Shown: one piece after another, positions 17,048 to 24,571 of the stretch
Numbering within the stretch: the first letter of the stretch is position 1
How the letters are laid out: every line of letters begins with the position of its first letter
From: Actinomycetota bacterium
GTDB lineage: Bacteria > Actinomycetota > Coriobacteriia > Anaerosomatales > PHET01
Direction: 5' to 3'
Length of the DNA: 59,740 nucleotides
NCBI GenBank assembly: GCA_029265315.1
Contig: JAJUJM010000012.1
Location: forward strand, 1 to 59,740
Made by a program: the position numbers and the translations under genes
Notes under the pieces: generated by a model
What the model saw: the letters and a program-made list of their open reading frames with translations, nothing else
The model's database searches: none
Told to the model about the DNA's origin: nothing

Positions 17048-18640
17048 CTACCCCTCGATGATCCGCATCGCTTCCTCACGGTACGCGTCCATCACGAAGG
17101 GGATGCCAGAGATCTCGGCGGCGTCCTTCGTGAGCGCCATGAGATCGGACCGCGAGATGGTGTCGAGCCGCATGTTGCGCGAACCGCTCATGAGCTGCTG
17201 CAGGCCCACCTTGATCTTGTCAGCATAGGTGTAGATGCCGATGGCCCCGAGCGGGAACTTGTCGACCTCGTCGCCGTACTTCGCCTTCAGCGTCTCGTAC
17301 GTGACGAAGATCTCCTCCTTGGTGGTACCAAACGCCGAGACGGACTTGGGCAGGTCCTGCTCCTTCATCCAGATCTCGATGTTCTTGCCCACGAAGCCCG
17401 GGATCATGAGCGCGCGGCCCATGCACACGGCCTTGGTGTGCGGGGCGCCGAGGGCGAGGACCTTGAAGACGTGGTCCTCGGTCGAGAAACCGCCGGCGAT
17501 GGCGATGTCGGGCACGTAGGCGCCCTGCGCCGCCAGCTTCTCGGCGAGCTCGTTGGCCATGCACTGCAGGTAGAAGGTGGGAACGCCCCACTCCTCCATC
17601 ATGCGCCACGGGCTCATGCCCGTCCCGCCCGGCGCGCCGTCGATGGTGAGCAGGTCGATCTTGGCGTTGCTCGCCCACTTCATCGCCATGGCGAGCTCGC
17701 GCATCGGGTAGGCGCCGGTCTTGAGCGTGACACGCTTCGCACCCAGGTCGCGCAGGCGCTGAACCTCAGCGTAGAAGGCCTCCTCGTCGACGAACCCAAG
17801 GCGGCTGTGGCGCTCGAACTGACGGATGGCGCCGTCCTTGAACGCGGCCTGGATGGCGGGGTCGCTCGGGTCCGGCGTCACGAGATAGCCGCGCGCCTGC
17901 AGCTCGAGCGCGCGCTCGAGAGAGTTGACCTTGATCTCACCGCCGATGCACTTCGCGCCCTGGCCCCACTTGAGCTCCATCGTCGTGACGCCGAGCTTCT
18001 CGATGCAGTACTCCGCGACGCCCAAGCGCGTGTCCTCGACGTTCATCTGCACGAGGATGTCGCCGTAGCCGTCCTCCTGGTAGCGGCGGAACATCTCCAC
18101 ACGCCGCTCCATGTCAGGCGAGCGGGTGACCTTGCCCTTGCTGTCGCGCTCGAGGGCCGGGTCGATGCCACACACGTTCTCGCCGCAGACGATCGAGACA
18201 CCGGAGATCGCGGCGCCCACCGCGAAGTGCTCCCAGTTCTTGCGCGCGATCTCGGTCGAGCCCAGGGCACCGGTGAAGATCGGCACCCGCATCTTCACCT
18301 TGTTCTCGTAACCGAACTCCGTCTCCGTGTCGACCATGGGGAACAGAGTGTTGTCAGGGTTGCCTTCCACGCCCTCCGGCAGACCCTTCGCGCCGAGCGC
18401 GTACCCCTGGATGTTCAGGTGCGAGTAGTCGATCGGGTAGTCCTTGTCGCCGCCTGCGGTGATCTCGCCGAACGGCCCGGGATAGATGACCTCGCGACCC
18501 CTGAACGAGGCCTTGAACACCTCACAGTTGCCCCGGCACCCGTCGACACACCGACTGCACAGACCCGAGCCCGGAACCACATCCTTGGACCGGTTCGCGG
18601 TCTGTGTCACATCGTTGCCTCGTGGACTCTGCAGATTCAC
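17048..18640 (-). CDS. FMN-binding glutamate synthase family protein (archaeal-type, single subunit)
   Basis: 530 aa. The GTG start at 18640 is preceded by GGGGAGGTAA; the open frame continues upstream to 18859 but runs into the divergent glnA gene. The central part is a glutamate synthase FMN/2-oxoglutarate barrel with the family motif IDGAPGGTGMSP. The glutaminase domain and the C-terminal beta-helix of large GltB are absent. Near the N-terminus, C28, C31, C35 and C39 form C-x2-C-x3-C-x3-C, which could hold an iron-sulfur cluster. Its expected role is ammonium- or glutamine-dependent glutamate formation, or a related amidotransfer with an external electron donor. It is divergent from glutamine synthetase, which supports a role in nitrogen assimilation. 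Confidence 0.85.
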   Translation of the reverse strand: MNLQSPRGNDVTQTANRSKDVVPGSGLCSRCVDGCRGNCEVFKASFRGREVIYPGPFGEITAGGDKDYPIDYSHLNIQGYALGAKGLPEGVEGNPDNTLFPMVDTETEFGYENKVKMRVPIFTGALGSTEIARKNWEHFAVGAAISGVSIVCGENVCGIDPALERDSKGKVTRSPDMERRVEMFRRYQEDGYGDILVQMNVEDTRLGVAEYCIEKLGVTTMELKWGQGAKCIGGEIKVNSLERALELQARGYLVTPDPSDPAIQAAFKDGAIRQFERHSRLGFVDEEAFYAEVQRLRDLGAKRVTLKTGAYPMRELAMAMKWASNAKIDLLTIDGAPGGTGMSPWRMMEEWGVPTFYLQCMANELAEKLAAQGAYVPDIAIAGGFSTEDHVFKVLALGAPHTKAVCMGRALMIPGFVGKNIEIWMKEQDLPKSVSAFGTTKEEIFVTYETLKAKYGDEVDKFPLGAIGIYTYADKIKVGLQQLMSGSRNMRLDTISRSDLMALTKDAAEISGIPFVMDAYREEAMRIIEG

Positions 18641-18721
18641 CCTTACCTCCCCTGACGCTGATTCACATCTGCTCATCATGCCGCGCGAGGACGCGCGTCG
18701 CATCGCATAGTAGCGCGTTCC

Positions 18722-18739
18722 GAAACGTGTTAGAAACAC
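18722..18739. promoter_or_regulatory. GAAAC-N6-GAAAC motif between gltB-like and glnA genes
   Basis: Two direct GAAAC copies (18722-18726 and 18733-18737) are separated by six bases; overlapping them is the inverted repeat GTGTT-AGA-AACAC (18727-18739). The spacing matches the GAAAC-n6 rhythm of actinobacterial GlnR operators, though the full four-box site is not present. It is 55 nt upstream of glnA and 82 nt upstream of the gltB-like start, so it could act on both. Confidence 0.4.
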
Positions 18740-18793
18740 AACGACGATGTTTTCGAGATCCACTCCGCGTGTGAGCGCGAGAAGGGACACAGG

Positions 18794-20122
18794 ATGACAC
18801 AGGAACGAAGGGCGCTTGCCGTCGAGGAGATCCGCTCCAAGGGGGTCGAGTTCATCCACCTGTGGTTCACGGACGTGCTCGGCTTCCTCAAGACGTTCGT
18901 CATCACGATCGACGAACTCGAGCTCGCCATGACCGAGGGCATGGGCTTCGACGGCTCATCCATCCAGGGGTTCGCCCGCATCCAGGAGTCGGACATGGTC
19001 GCCCTGCCCGACCCCTCGACCCTGCGGATACTCCCCTGGCGCCAGGGCAGCGACCTCGTGGCGGTGATGTTCTGCGACGTCGTGACGCCTGACGGCAACC
19101 CGTACCCGGGCGACCCCAGGCAAGTGCTGCGGCGCAACGTGGCCGCCGCCAAGGAGATGGGTTTCGACTTCTACATCGGCCCCGAGCTCGAGTACTACTA
19201 CTTCAAGGACGACAGAAGCACCAAGCTTCTCGACCAGGGCGGCTACTTCGACATGACGACGCGGGACCTCGCTGTAGACCTGCGCAAGGAGACCGTTCGC
19301 GCCCTCAACGGCTTCGGGATCCAGGTCGAGTACAGCCACCACGAGGTCGGCCCGAGTCAACACGAGATCGACCTGCGCTACGACGAGGCCCTGAAGATGG
19401 CGGATGCCGTGATGGCCTACCGCCTCATGGTGAAAGAGGTCGCACAGCTCAACGGCGTGTACGCGACATTCATGCCCAAACCGATGTACGGCGAGGCCGG
19501 CAGTGGGATGCACGTCCACCAGTCCCTGTTCAGAGACGGGCAGAACGCCTTCTACGACCCCTCGGACGAGTTCCATCTGTCTGCGACAGCAAGGGCGTAC
19601 GTGGCCGGGCTGCTCCATCACGCGCCGGCGATCTGTGCCGTCACCAACCAGTGGGTCAACTCCTACAAGCGACTGGTCTCTGGATACGAGGCCCCCGTAT
19701 ACATCTGTTGGGCGCATCGCAATCGCTCCGCTTTGGTCCGGGTCCCGATGTACAAACCCGGCAAGGAGAAGGCGACCCGTGTCGAGCTGCGCTCGCCCGA
19801 CCCGGCCTGCAACCCGTACCTGGCATTCTCGGTCATGCTGGCGGCCGGTCTTGACGGCATCCGACGCGGTCTGGAGCTCCCGCCCGACGTGACCGACGAC
19901 GTCTACGAGATGAGCGCCGAGGAGCGCGCCCGACTCGGTATCGGACAGCTGCCCGAAAGCCTGAACGAAGCGATCAACCGGATGGAGCAAAGCGAACTCG
20001 TCCGCGAGGCTTTGGGCGACCAGGTGTTCCACTGGTTCATCCGCAACAAGCGCATGGAGTGGACGGACTACCGCACACGCGTGACGCGTTGGGAGCGCGA
20101 CAACTACCTCGCGATCCTCTGA
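18794..20122 (+). CDS. glnA: Glutamine synthetase, type I
   Basis: 442 aa, the length of the GSI-alpha subgroup. It makes glutamine from glutamate, ammonium and ATP in the cytoplasm as a dodecamer. Visible signatures are the N-terminal MGFDGSSIQGF, the ATP/metal motif GPELEYYYF and NGVYATFMPKPMYGEAGSGM followed by HVHQ. The late region reads YEMSAEERARLGIGQLP, where adenylylated (GSI-beta) enzymes have the NLYDLPP loop. The Tyr adenylylation site is therefore missing, and control is likely by feedback inhibition or transcription. It is transcribed away from the glutamate synthase-like gene. Confidence 0.96.
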   Translation: MTQERRALAVEEIRSKGVEFIHLWFTDVLGFLKTFVITIDELELAMTEGMGFDGSSIQGFARIQESDMVALPDPSTLRILPWRQGSDLVAVMFCDVVTPDGNPYPGDPRQVLRRNVAAAKEMGFDFYIGPELEYYYFKDDRSTKLLDQGGYFDMTTRDLAVDLRKETVRALNGFGIQVEYSHHEVGPSQHEIDLRYDEALKMADAVMAYRLMVKEVAQLNGVYATFMPKPMYGEAGSGMHVHQSLFRDGQNAFYDPSDEFHLSATARAYVAGLLHHAPAICAVTNQWVNSYKRLVSGYEAPVYICWAHRNRSALVRVPMYKPGKEKATRVELRSPDPACNPYLAFSVMLAAGLDGIRRGLELPPDVTDDVYEMSAEERARLGIGQLPESLNEAINRMEQSELVREALGDQVFHWFIRNKRMEWTDYRTRVTRWERDNYLAIL

Positions 20123-20184
20123 TCGACTTCACTCGCACATCCAGCGTGCATGACGTAGCCTTCTGAACCCTCGGTTCAGACCAT

Positions 20185-20223
20185 CAAGAGGCGGTGCCCC
20201 CGTTGCCGGGGTACCGCCTCTTG
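20185..20223 (+). terminator. Rho-independent-type terminator of glnA
   Basis: An 11-bp stem, CAAGAGGCGGT pairing with ACCGCCTCTTG, around a C/G-rich loop, followed by GCTTTCG. A small TGAACC-CTC-GGTTCA hairpin (about 20163-20177) precedes it. From here to about 20340 I see no gene. Confidence 0.75.
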
Positions 20224-20362
20224 GCTTTCGGGCCATTCAGTGCGCTGCGCGCCGACAAGAGGCCATCAACAGAAATCTCAACTTCACATTGAATCTTTCA
20301 TAGGGCTCACTACCTGCGGATATGCCGTATATCTCAATCTTTGGTCGAGACTTGTCAGCTAT

Positions 20363-20396
20363 TATATGATTTGTCTATTATATGTTTCATCATATA
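20363..20396. promoter_or_regulatory. AT-rich inverted repeat upstream of padR, likely operator/promoter
   Basis: TATATGAT and ATCATATA arms are separated by 18 nt inside a markedly AT-rich stretch that stands out from the GC-rich surroundings. It ends 22 nt before the PadR start. PadR proteins commonly repress their own promoters through such dyads. Confidence 0.55.
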
Positions 20397-20418
20397 TCAC
20401 GCGATCAAGGGTGATACC

Positions 20419-21012
20419 GTGTCACTGGAGCACGCGATACTCGGTCTGCTCGATGAGCGCCCGCGCTCCGGCTATGAACTGAAGACGCAGTGCTTCGACG
20501 GGCCTCTTCATCCGCTCTGGACCGCAGACCAGGCGCAGATCTACCGCACCCTGGAGCGGCTGAAACGAGCGGGGCTCGTCACCGCGACGCGTAAACGGCG
20601 CAGCGGGCGACCCGACCGTCGCCTGTACGAACTGACCCCCGCAGGAAACGTGGCGCTCGAACGCTGGCTTGCCACCCCGGAGGAGCCGCCGATCATCCGT
20701 GACCCCCTGCTCCTCAAGCTGTATTTCGGAGAGCACACCGACGACGAGGACCTCCTCGCCGTATTGCGCCGCTGTCGCGACGAGTACCAACGGCGGCTGA
20801 ATGAGCTGCGCGACACCTCAGCTCGTCTCGCCGCCGAACGCGGCCTCACCGACCGGGCGGCGGTGCTTCGGCAGACCTCGGTGGATGGTGCGGTGGTTCG
20901 CGCACGAGCCACCGTGGACTGGCTTGACGACTGCATCGATGCGATTCGCGCGGGTGCGTTGCCGGGCTCTCAGCGCGACGAGACCGGCCAGAGACATCTG
21001 TTCGGGAGCTGA
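20419..21012 (+). CDS. PadR family transcriptional regulator
   Basis: 197 aa from GTG (AAGGGTGA upstream); the frame is open further upstream but only through the AT-rich operator region. The N-terminal winged helix is typical of PadR: VSLEHAILGLLDERPRSGYE, then QIYRTLERLKRAGLV and a GRPDRRLYELT wing. A C-terminal helical domain of about 90 residues follows (the PadR C-terminal, Vir-like type) and mediates dimerisation. It probably represses itself and the two downstream genes. The flavoprotein gene follows 45 nt after its stop, and the hydrolase gene follows that. Confidence 0.9.
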   Translation: MSLEHAILGLLDERPRSGYELKTQCFDGPLHPLWTADQAQIYRTLERLKRAGLVTATRKRRSGRPDRRLYELTPAGNVALERWLATPEEPPIIRDPLLLKLYFGEHTDDEDLLAVLRRCRDEYQRRLNELRDTSARLAAERGLTDRAAVLRQTSVDGAVVRARATVDWLDDCIDAIRAGALPGSQRDETGQRHLFGS

Positions 21013-21057
21013 ATGCCGGCGTATAGTGGAGCCGGCCCGACGAAGGGGGTTGGGTTC

Positions 21058-21666
21058 TTGAGAATCGTCGCGATCGATGCCAGCACAGGACGCGGCGTGG
21101 TCAGTCGTTCGGTCGAGGTGGCGGCTCGGTCTGCCGAGGCGGCAGGCGCCACGGTCGAACGGGTGAGACTCGCCGACTACGACGTCCGGTACTGCACGGG
21201 CTGCAAGATGTGCCGTCTCACGGGCACGTGCAAGATCGATGACGACCTGCCGCGCTTGGCCGAGCTGATCGCCTCGAGCGACGGGGTCATATTCGGTGTC
21301 CCGTCGTACTTCCGCAAGGCCGACCGGCCACTTCAAGCCGTGATGGACCGTCTGGCGAGATACTTCTCCGCCAACGGGCAGCTCAGGCTTCCGGGCTTCT
21401 CTGAGCGTGAGGTCCCGTCCTCCCCGCAGGCCCGCGCCGCACGCCGCGCGATCATCATCACCGCCACCGCGGCACCCGAACCCATCGCCACCTTCTTCGG
21501 TTACACGTCCGGCCCCATCCGCGAACTGCGGCGCTCGCTGTCGACCGGAGGCATCCAGACGATCGGCTCACTCGCGGTCTCGGGCACCTGGACGGGCCAC
21601 GATCTGGACGAATGGGAGACCGACAAGGCCCGCTCCCTTGCGAGGCTGCTCGCCGGCCGGATCTGA
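21058..21666 (+). CDS. Flavodoxin-fold NAD(P)H oxidoreductase with a compact cysteine motif (Isf-like)
   Basis: Flavodoxin-like, FMN-reductase family. From a TTG start at 21058 (AGGGGG about 10 nt upstream) it is 202 aa; an ATG at 21013 directly after the PadR stop is the alternative. C46, C49, C52 and C58 form C-x2-C-x2-C-x5-C, the compact [4Fe-4S] motif of iron-sulfur flavoproteins. It is followed by DGVIFGVPSYF, the FMN-binding region. It is probably an anaerobic electron-transfer or stress-detoxification enzyme in the cytoplasm. It sits between PadR and the hydrolase and is presumably PadR-controlled. The substrate is unknown. Confidence 0.8.
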   Translation: MRIVAIDASTGRGVVSRSVEVAARSAEAAGATVERVRLADYDVRYCTGCKMCRLTGTCKIDDDLPRLAELIASSDGVIFGVPSYFRKADRPLQAVMDRLARYFSANGQLRLPGFSEREVPSSPQARAARRAIIITATAAPEPIATFFGYTSGPIRELRRSLSTGGIQTIGSLAVSGTWTGHDLDEWETDKARSLARLLAGRI

Positions 21667-21671
21667 CATCC

Positions 21672-22715
21672 ATGCCGCGCTGGTTGCGCCGTACGCTCAT
21701 CGCGCTGGCCGTGGTCAGCTGCGCACTGCTCATCGTTCCACTCATCTGGCCGGTACCTCCCCTCGAAGACACACGCCATCCACAGGAACTCGCCTTCCCC
21801 GACAGTGCGTTCGTCGAGGTCGACGGGGTGACACTGCACTACCGCGAAGCCGGGTCCAGACTGGCTCCGACGACCATCGTGCTGCTGCACGGCTTCGGTG
21901 CGAGCACGTTCTCATGGCGCGACCAGCTACCGTTGCTAGCGGACCGAGCACGTGTCATCGCCTTCGACCGCCCTGCATTCGGCCTCACCGAACGACCACT
22001 GCCCGGTGACTGGGCCCGTGGTGAGCCGTCTCCCTACTCGCTCGAAGCCAACGCCGAGCAGGTGGTGGGACTCATGGACGCATTGGGTGTCGAGAAGGCG
22101 GTGCTCGTCGGCCACTCCGCGGGCGGCGCCGTCGCGGTCATGACTGCGGCCGCCCATCCGGAACGCGTCGAAGGGCTCGTCTTGGAAGCGCCGGCTGTGT
22201 TCGAAGCCAGGCGTACCCCCGGTTTCGTGAGCGCCGCGCTACGGACGCCCCAGGCCCGACGCATCGGCCCTCTGTTCGTGCGCCGGATCGCCGGCCCGGG
22301 GTCCGACTCACTCGTGAAGAGGGCCTACTACCGCAGCGATCAGGTGACCGCAGGCGTGCTCGCCGGCTATCGCGTACCCCTCAAGGCTCGCGATTGGGAC
22401 CGCGGTCTGTGGGAGCTCATCGCCGCCCCGCGCCAAACCGCGCCCGCCGACTCGCTCGATGCCGTGAACGCGCCCGCCATCGTCGTGGCGGGCGACCGCG
22501 ACACCTTCGTCGCCCCGGCGAACAGCCGCCGCGTGTACGAAGAGCTGCTCGCGAACTGGCGGCGCCGAGCTCGCGAAGAGACCGATGTCCCCGAACCGCG
22601 CTTCGTCCTGATGCGGGACGTCGGGCACCTGCCTCACGAGGAGCAGCCCGAACGTTTCGCCAACGAAGTGTTCCGCTTCCTCGACACGCTGCCTTCAGCC
22701 GGCGGTGACACTTGA
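21672..22715 (+). CDS. Membrane-anchored alpha/beta hydrolase
   Basis: 347 aa, starting 6 nt after the flavoprotein stop. An N-terminal hydrophobic segment (about residues 8-28) should anchor the protein so that the catalytic domain faces outside. The fold is a classic alpha/beta hydrolase: HGFGAS oxyanion loop, nucleophile serine in GHSAGG, acid in VAGDRDTF, and histidine in DVGHLPHEE. The triad is complete. The substrate is unknown; esterase or lipid-modifying activity is likely. Being third in the padR operon, it may be induced with the flavoprotein. Confidence 0.85.
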   Translation: MPRWLRRTLIALAVVSCALLIVPLIWPVPPLEDTRHPQELAFPDSAFVEVDGVTLHYREAGSRLAPTTIVLLHGFGASTFSWRDQLPLLADRARVIAFDRPAFGLTERPLPGDWARGEPSPYSLEANAEQVVGLMDALGVEKAVLVGHSAGGAVAVMTAAAHPERVEGLVLEAPAVFEARRTPGFVSAALRTPQARRIGPLFVRRIAGPGSDSLVKRAYYRSDQVTAGVLAGYRVPLKARDWDRGLWELIAAPRQTAPADSLDAVNAPAIVVAGDRDTFVAPANSRRVYEELLANWRRRAREETDVPEPRFVLMRDVGHLPHEEQPERFANEVFRFLDTLPSAGGDT

Positions 22716-22768
22716 CGCTGACGCTCTCGCCCGTGGTGCGGCGAGCCACGGCGAACAGTCTCGCCGTA

Positions 22769-23950
22769 TCAGCCGAGCAGCAGGTCCATGACACCCGAAC
22801 CCGGGTCGACCACCAGACCCGTGGCAGCCGCAGCGCTCTCGCCATACGAAAGAGCGCCGTTCGACTCGATCCCGGGACCCCACAGCACGAACGGCACCGG
22901 TTCGCCGACGTGGGTCTTCAGCGCGACGGGTGTGGGATGGTCCGGCATCGCGAGGACCCGCAGCTCCTCGACACAGCGTCTGACCCGGCCCATGACCTCG
23001 CGGTCGATGGCCTCGATCGCCGCGACCTTGGCTGCTGCGTCTCCCGCGTGACCCTCCTCATCGGGTGACTCGACGTGGATGATGACGAGGTCGTGGTCGG
23101 CGAGCGCGGCCAACGCTCCTTGGGCCTGGGCCGCATAGTCATTGTCCGACCCGCCGGTGACACCAGCGATCGCCAACCGGTCGATGCCCGTGAGCACCGC
23201 AAGACCATTGAGCAGGTCCACGCCACTCGTCATGGCCGCAGTGAGACCGCGCCGCTCGAAGAAGGGCACGAGCCCCTTCGGGCGGGCGCCGGGCCAGAAC
23301 GGCCACACCTCGGTGACCGGAAGCAGGCCGGCGTCCAGCCGACGACGGTTCACCGCGCTTCGCTGGAGCACGGGTCTCGCACGTCGCATGTAGGCATGCA
23401 GGAGCTCCGCGCCCGCCCCTCCGGGCAGGTGCCCCTCGACGGGCTTGTCCGAGATGTCGTGTGGCGGAGTGTAGGAACAGTCGAGCAGCTCGGGGTGGCC
23501 CTTCACCACGAGGATGTGTCTGTACGCGACACCGGGAAACAGTCTGAAGGTCTCGTCGTCCAGCTCTGCGGCTAGCTCAGTGATGATCTCGTGCGATTCC
23601 TCGGTCGGGATGTGACCCGCCGCATAACTCGTCATGACACCATCTGTGATCGTCACGGTGTTCAGACGGAGGGCGACCTCGTCGTCCGCCAGTTCGATGC
23701 CGATGCTCGCCGCCTCGATCGCCCCACGACCCACGTGGTCGGCCACCGGGTCGTAACCCAGGATCGATGTGCACGCCGCCGATGACGACGGCTCGGTGCC
23801 CTCGGGAACCGTCCGTGCCAGACCGACCATGCCCGACCGGGCCAGCGCGTCGAGGTGGGGAGTGTCAGCCGCTTCGAGGGTCGTCTTCTCTCCAAAGGCC
23901 GGAAGCGGCCAACCTGCGGCGCCATCCAGGATCACGACCACGTACTTCAT
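22769..23950 (-). CDS. apgM: Cofactor-independent phosphoglycerate mutase, archaeal type
   Basis: 393 aa. The ATG at 23950 has GGGAGG upstream; 94 further open codons lie antisense to the GNAT gene and are rejected. It belongs to the alkaline phosphatase-like superfamily: MKYVVVILDGAAGWP at the N-terminus carries the metal-binding Asp, and the serine region is TEPSSSAACTSILGYD. The metal site HVESPDEEGHAGD near residue 300 matches the ApgM family, which interconverts 3- and 2-phosphoglycerate without 2,3-bisphosphoglycerate. In bacteria, ApgM is found in thermophiles and anaerobes, which fits the lineage guess. It is divergent from the acetyltransferase gene. Confidence 0.92.
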   Translation of the reverse strand: MKYVVVILDGAAGWPLPAFGEKTTLEAADTPHLDALARSGMVGLARTVPEGTEPSSSAACTSILGYDPVADHVGRGAIEAASIGIELADDEVALRLNTVTITDGVMTSYAAGHIPTEESHEIITELAAELDDETFRLFPGVAYRHILVVKGHPELLDCSYTPPHDISDKPVEGHLPGGAGAELLHAYMRRARPVLQRSAVNRRRLDAGLLPVTEVWPFWPGARPKGLVPFFERRGLTAAMTSGVDLLNGLAVLTGIDRLAIAGVTGGSDNDYAAQAQGALAALADHDLVIIHVESPDEEGHAGDAAAKVAAIEAIDREVMGRVRRCVEELRVLAMPDHPTPVALKTHVGEPVPFVLWGPGIESNGALSYGESAAAATGLVVDPGSGVMDLLLG

Positions 23951-24017
23951 CGAGGTCCTCCCATGGGTACCAGTATTCGCAGAAGCGTACCACCATATGG
24001 TCAGGAGGCGATCGTCA

Positions 24018-24551
24018 GTGGGCGACTCCGCTCCCCCCGCCCTGCAAGGCGAGTCCGTCATACTGAGGCCTGCGGCCGAGCATGAGCTCGATGGGTTCGC
24101 CGCGCGTCTCGCCTCCGATTCGGCGACGGCACCGTGGTTCGGCACGGACCCCGAGGTCATCGTGCGCTGGCTTGAAGCGGACACGGTCTCAGTGTTCGCG
24201 ATCGAGGTACAGGGTGAGACGGTGGGTGTCATGACCTACGAGGAAGAACCCGACCCCGACTACCGGGCGGCCGGCATCGACATCGGGCTGTTCAGTCACG
24301 CTACGGGTTCCGGGTTCGGACCGGATGCCCTGCGCACACTCGCCGCATGGCTGATCGATGAGAGGGGGCACCACCGCATCACCATCGATCCGGCCGTCGC
24401 CAATGAACGTGCGATCCGCGCCTATGAGAAGGTAGGGTTCAGGCCTGTGGGGGTGATGCGACAATACGAACGCGGCCCCGACGGAACGTGGCACGACAAT
24501 CTGCTCATGGACCTGCTGGCACCCGAACTCGTGCGTCATGAGCCCGGATGA
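24018..24551 (+). CDS. GNAT family N-acetyltransferase
   Basis: 177 aa from GTG with AGGAGG 9 nt upstream. GNAT fold features are ESVILRPA at the start, then WLIDERGHHRITIDPAVANE and RAIRAYEKVGFRPVGVMR, which form the acetyl-CoA and C-terminal motifs. The layout resembles the AAC(6')/RimJ-like acetyltransferase group, but no resistance function can be claimed from sequence. Its stop lies 20 nt before the ThrC start chosen here, or overlaps it by 4 nt if the upstream ATG at 24548 is used. Confidence 0.85.
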   Translation: MGDSAPPALQGESVILRPAAEHELDGFAARLASDSATAPWFGTDPEVIVRWLEADTVSVFAIEVQGETVGVMTYEEEPDPDYRAAGIDIGLFSHATGSGFGPDALRTLAAWLIDERGHHRITIDPAVANERAIRAYEKVGFRPVGVMRQYERGPDGTWHDNLLMDLLAPELVRHEPG

Positions 24552-24557
24552 CTCGGG

Positions 24558-24563
24558 TATCAT
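24558..24563 (+). promoter_or_regulatory. -10 element giving a leaderless thrC mRNA
   Basis: TATCAT followed by 8 nt and the ATG at 24572. No ribosome site precedes that ATG, but the protein alignment favours this start. Confidence 0.5.
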
Positions 24564-24571
24564 TCGACAAC

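Noticed and set aside
17045-18655. 536-codon open frame on the + strand
   Set aside because: It is antisense to the glutamate synthase-like gene, which has clear motifs. The + frame is a compositional shadow.
24018-24551. Aminoglycoside resistance acetyltransferase
   Set aside because: Only general GNAT features and a loose resemblance to AAC(6')/RimJ proteins are visible. Sequence alone does not support a resistance claim.
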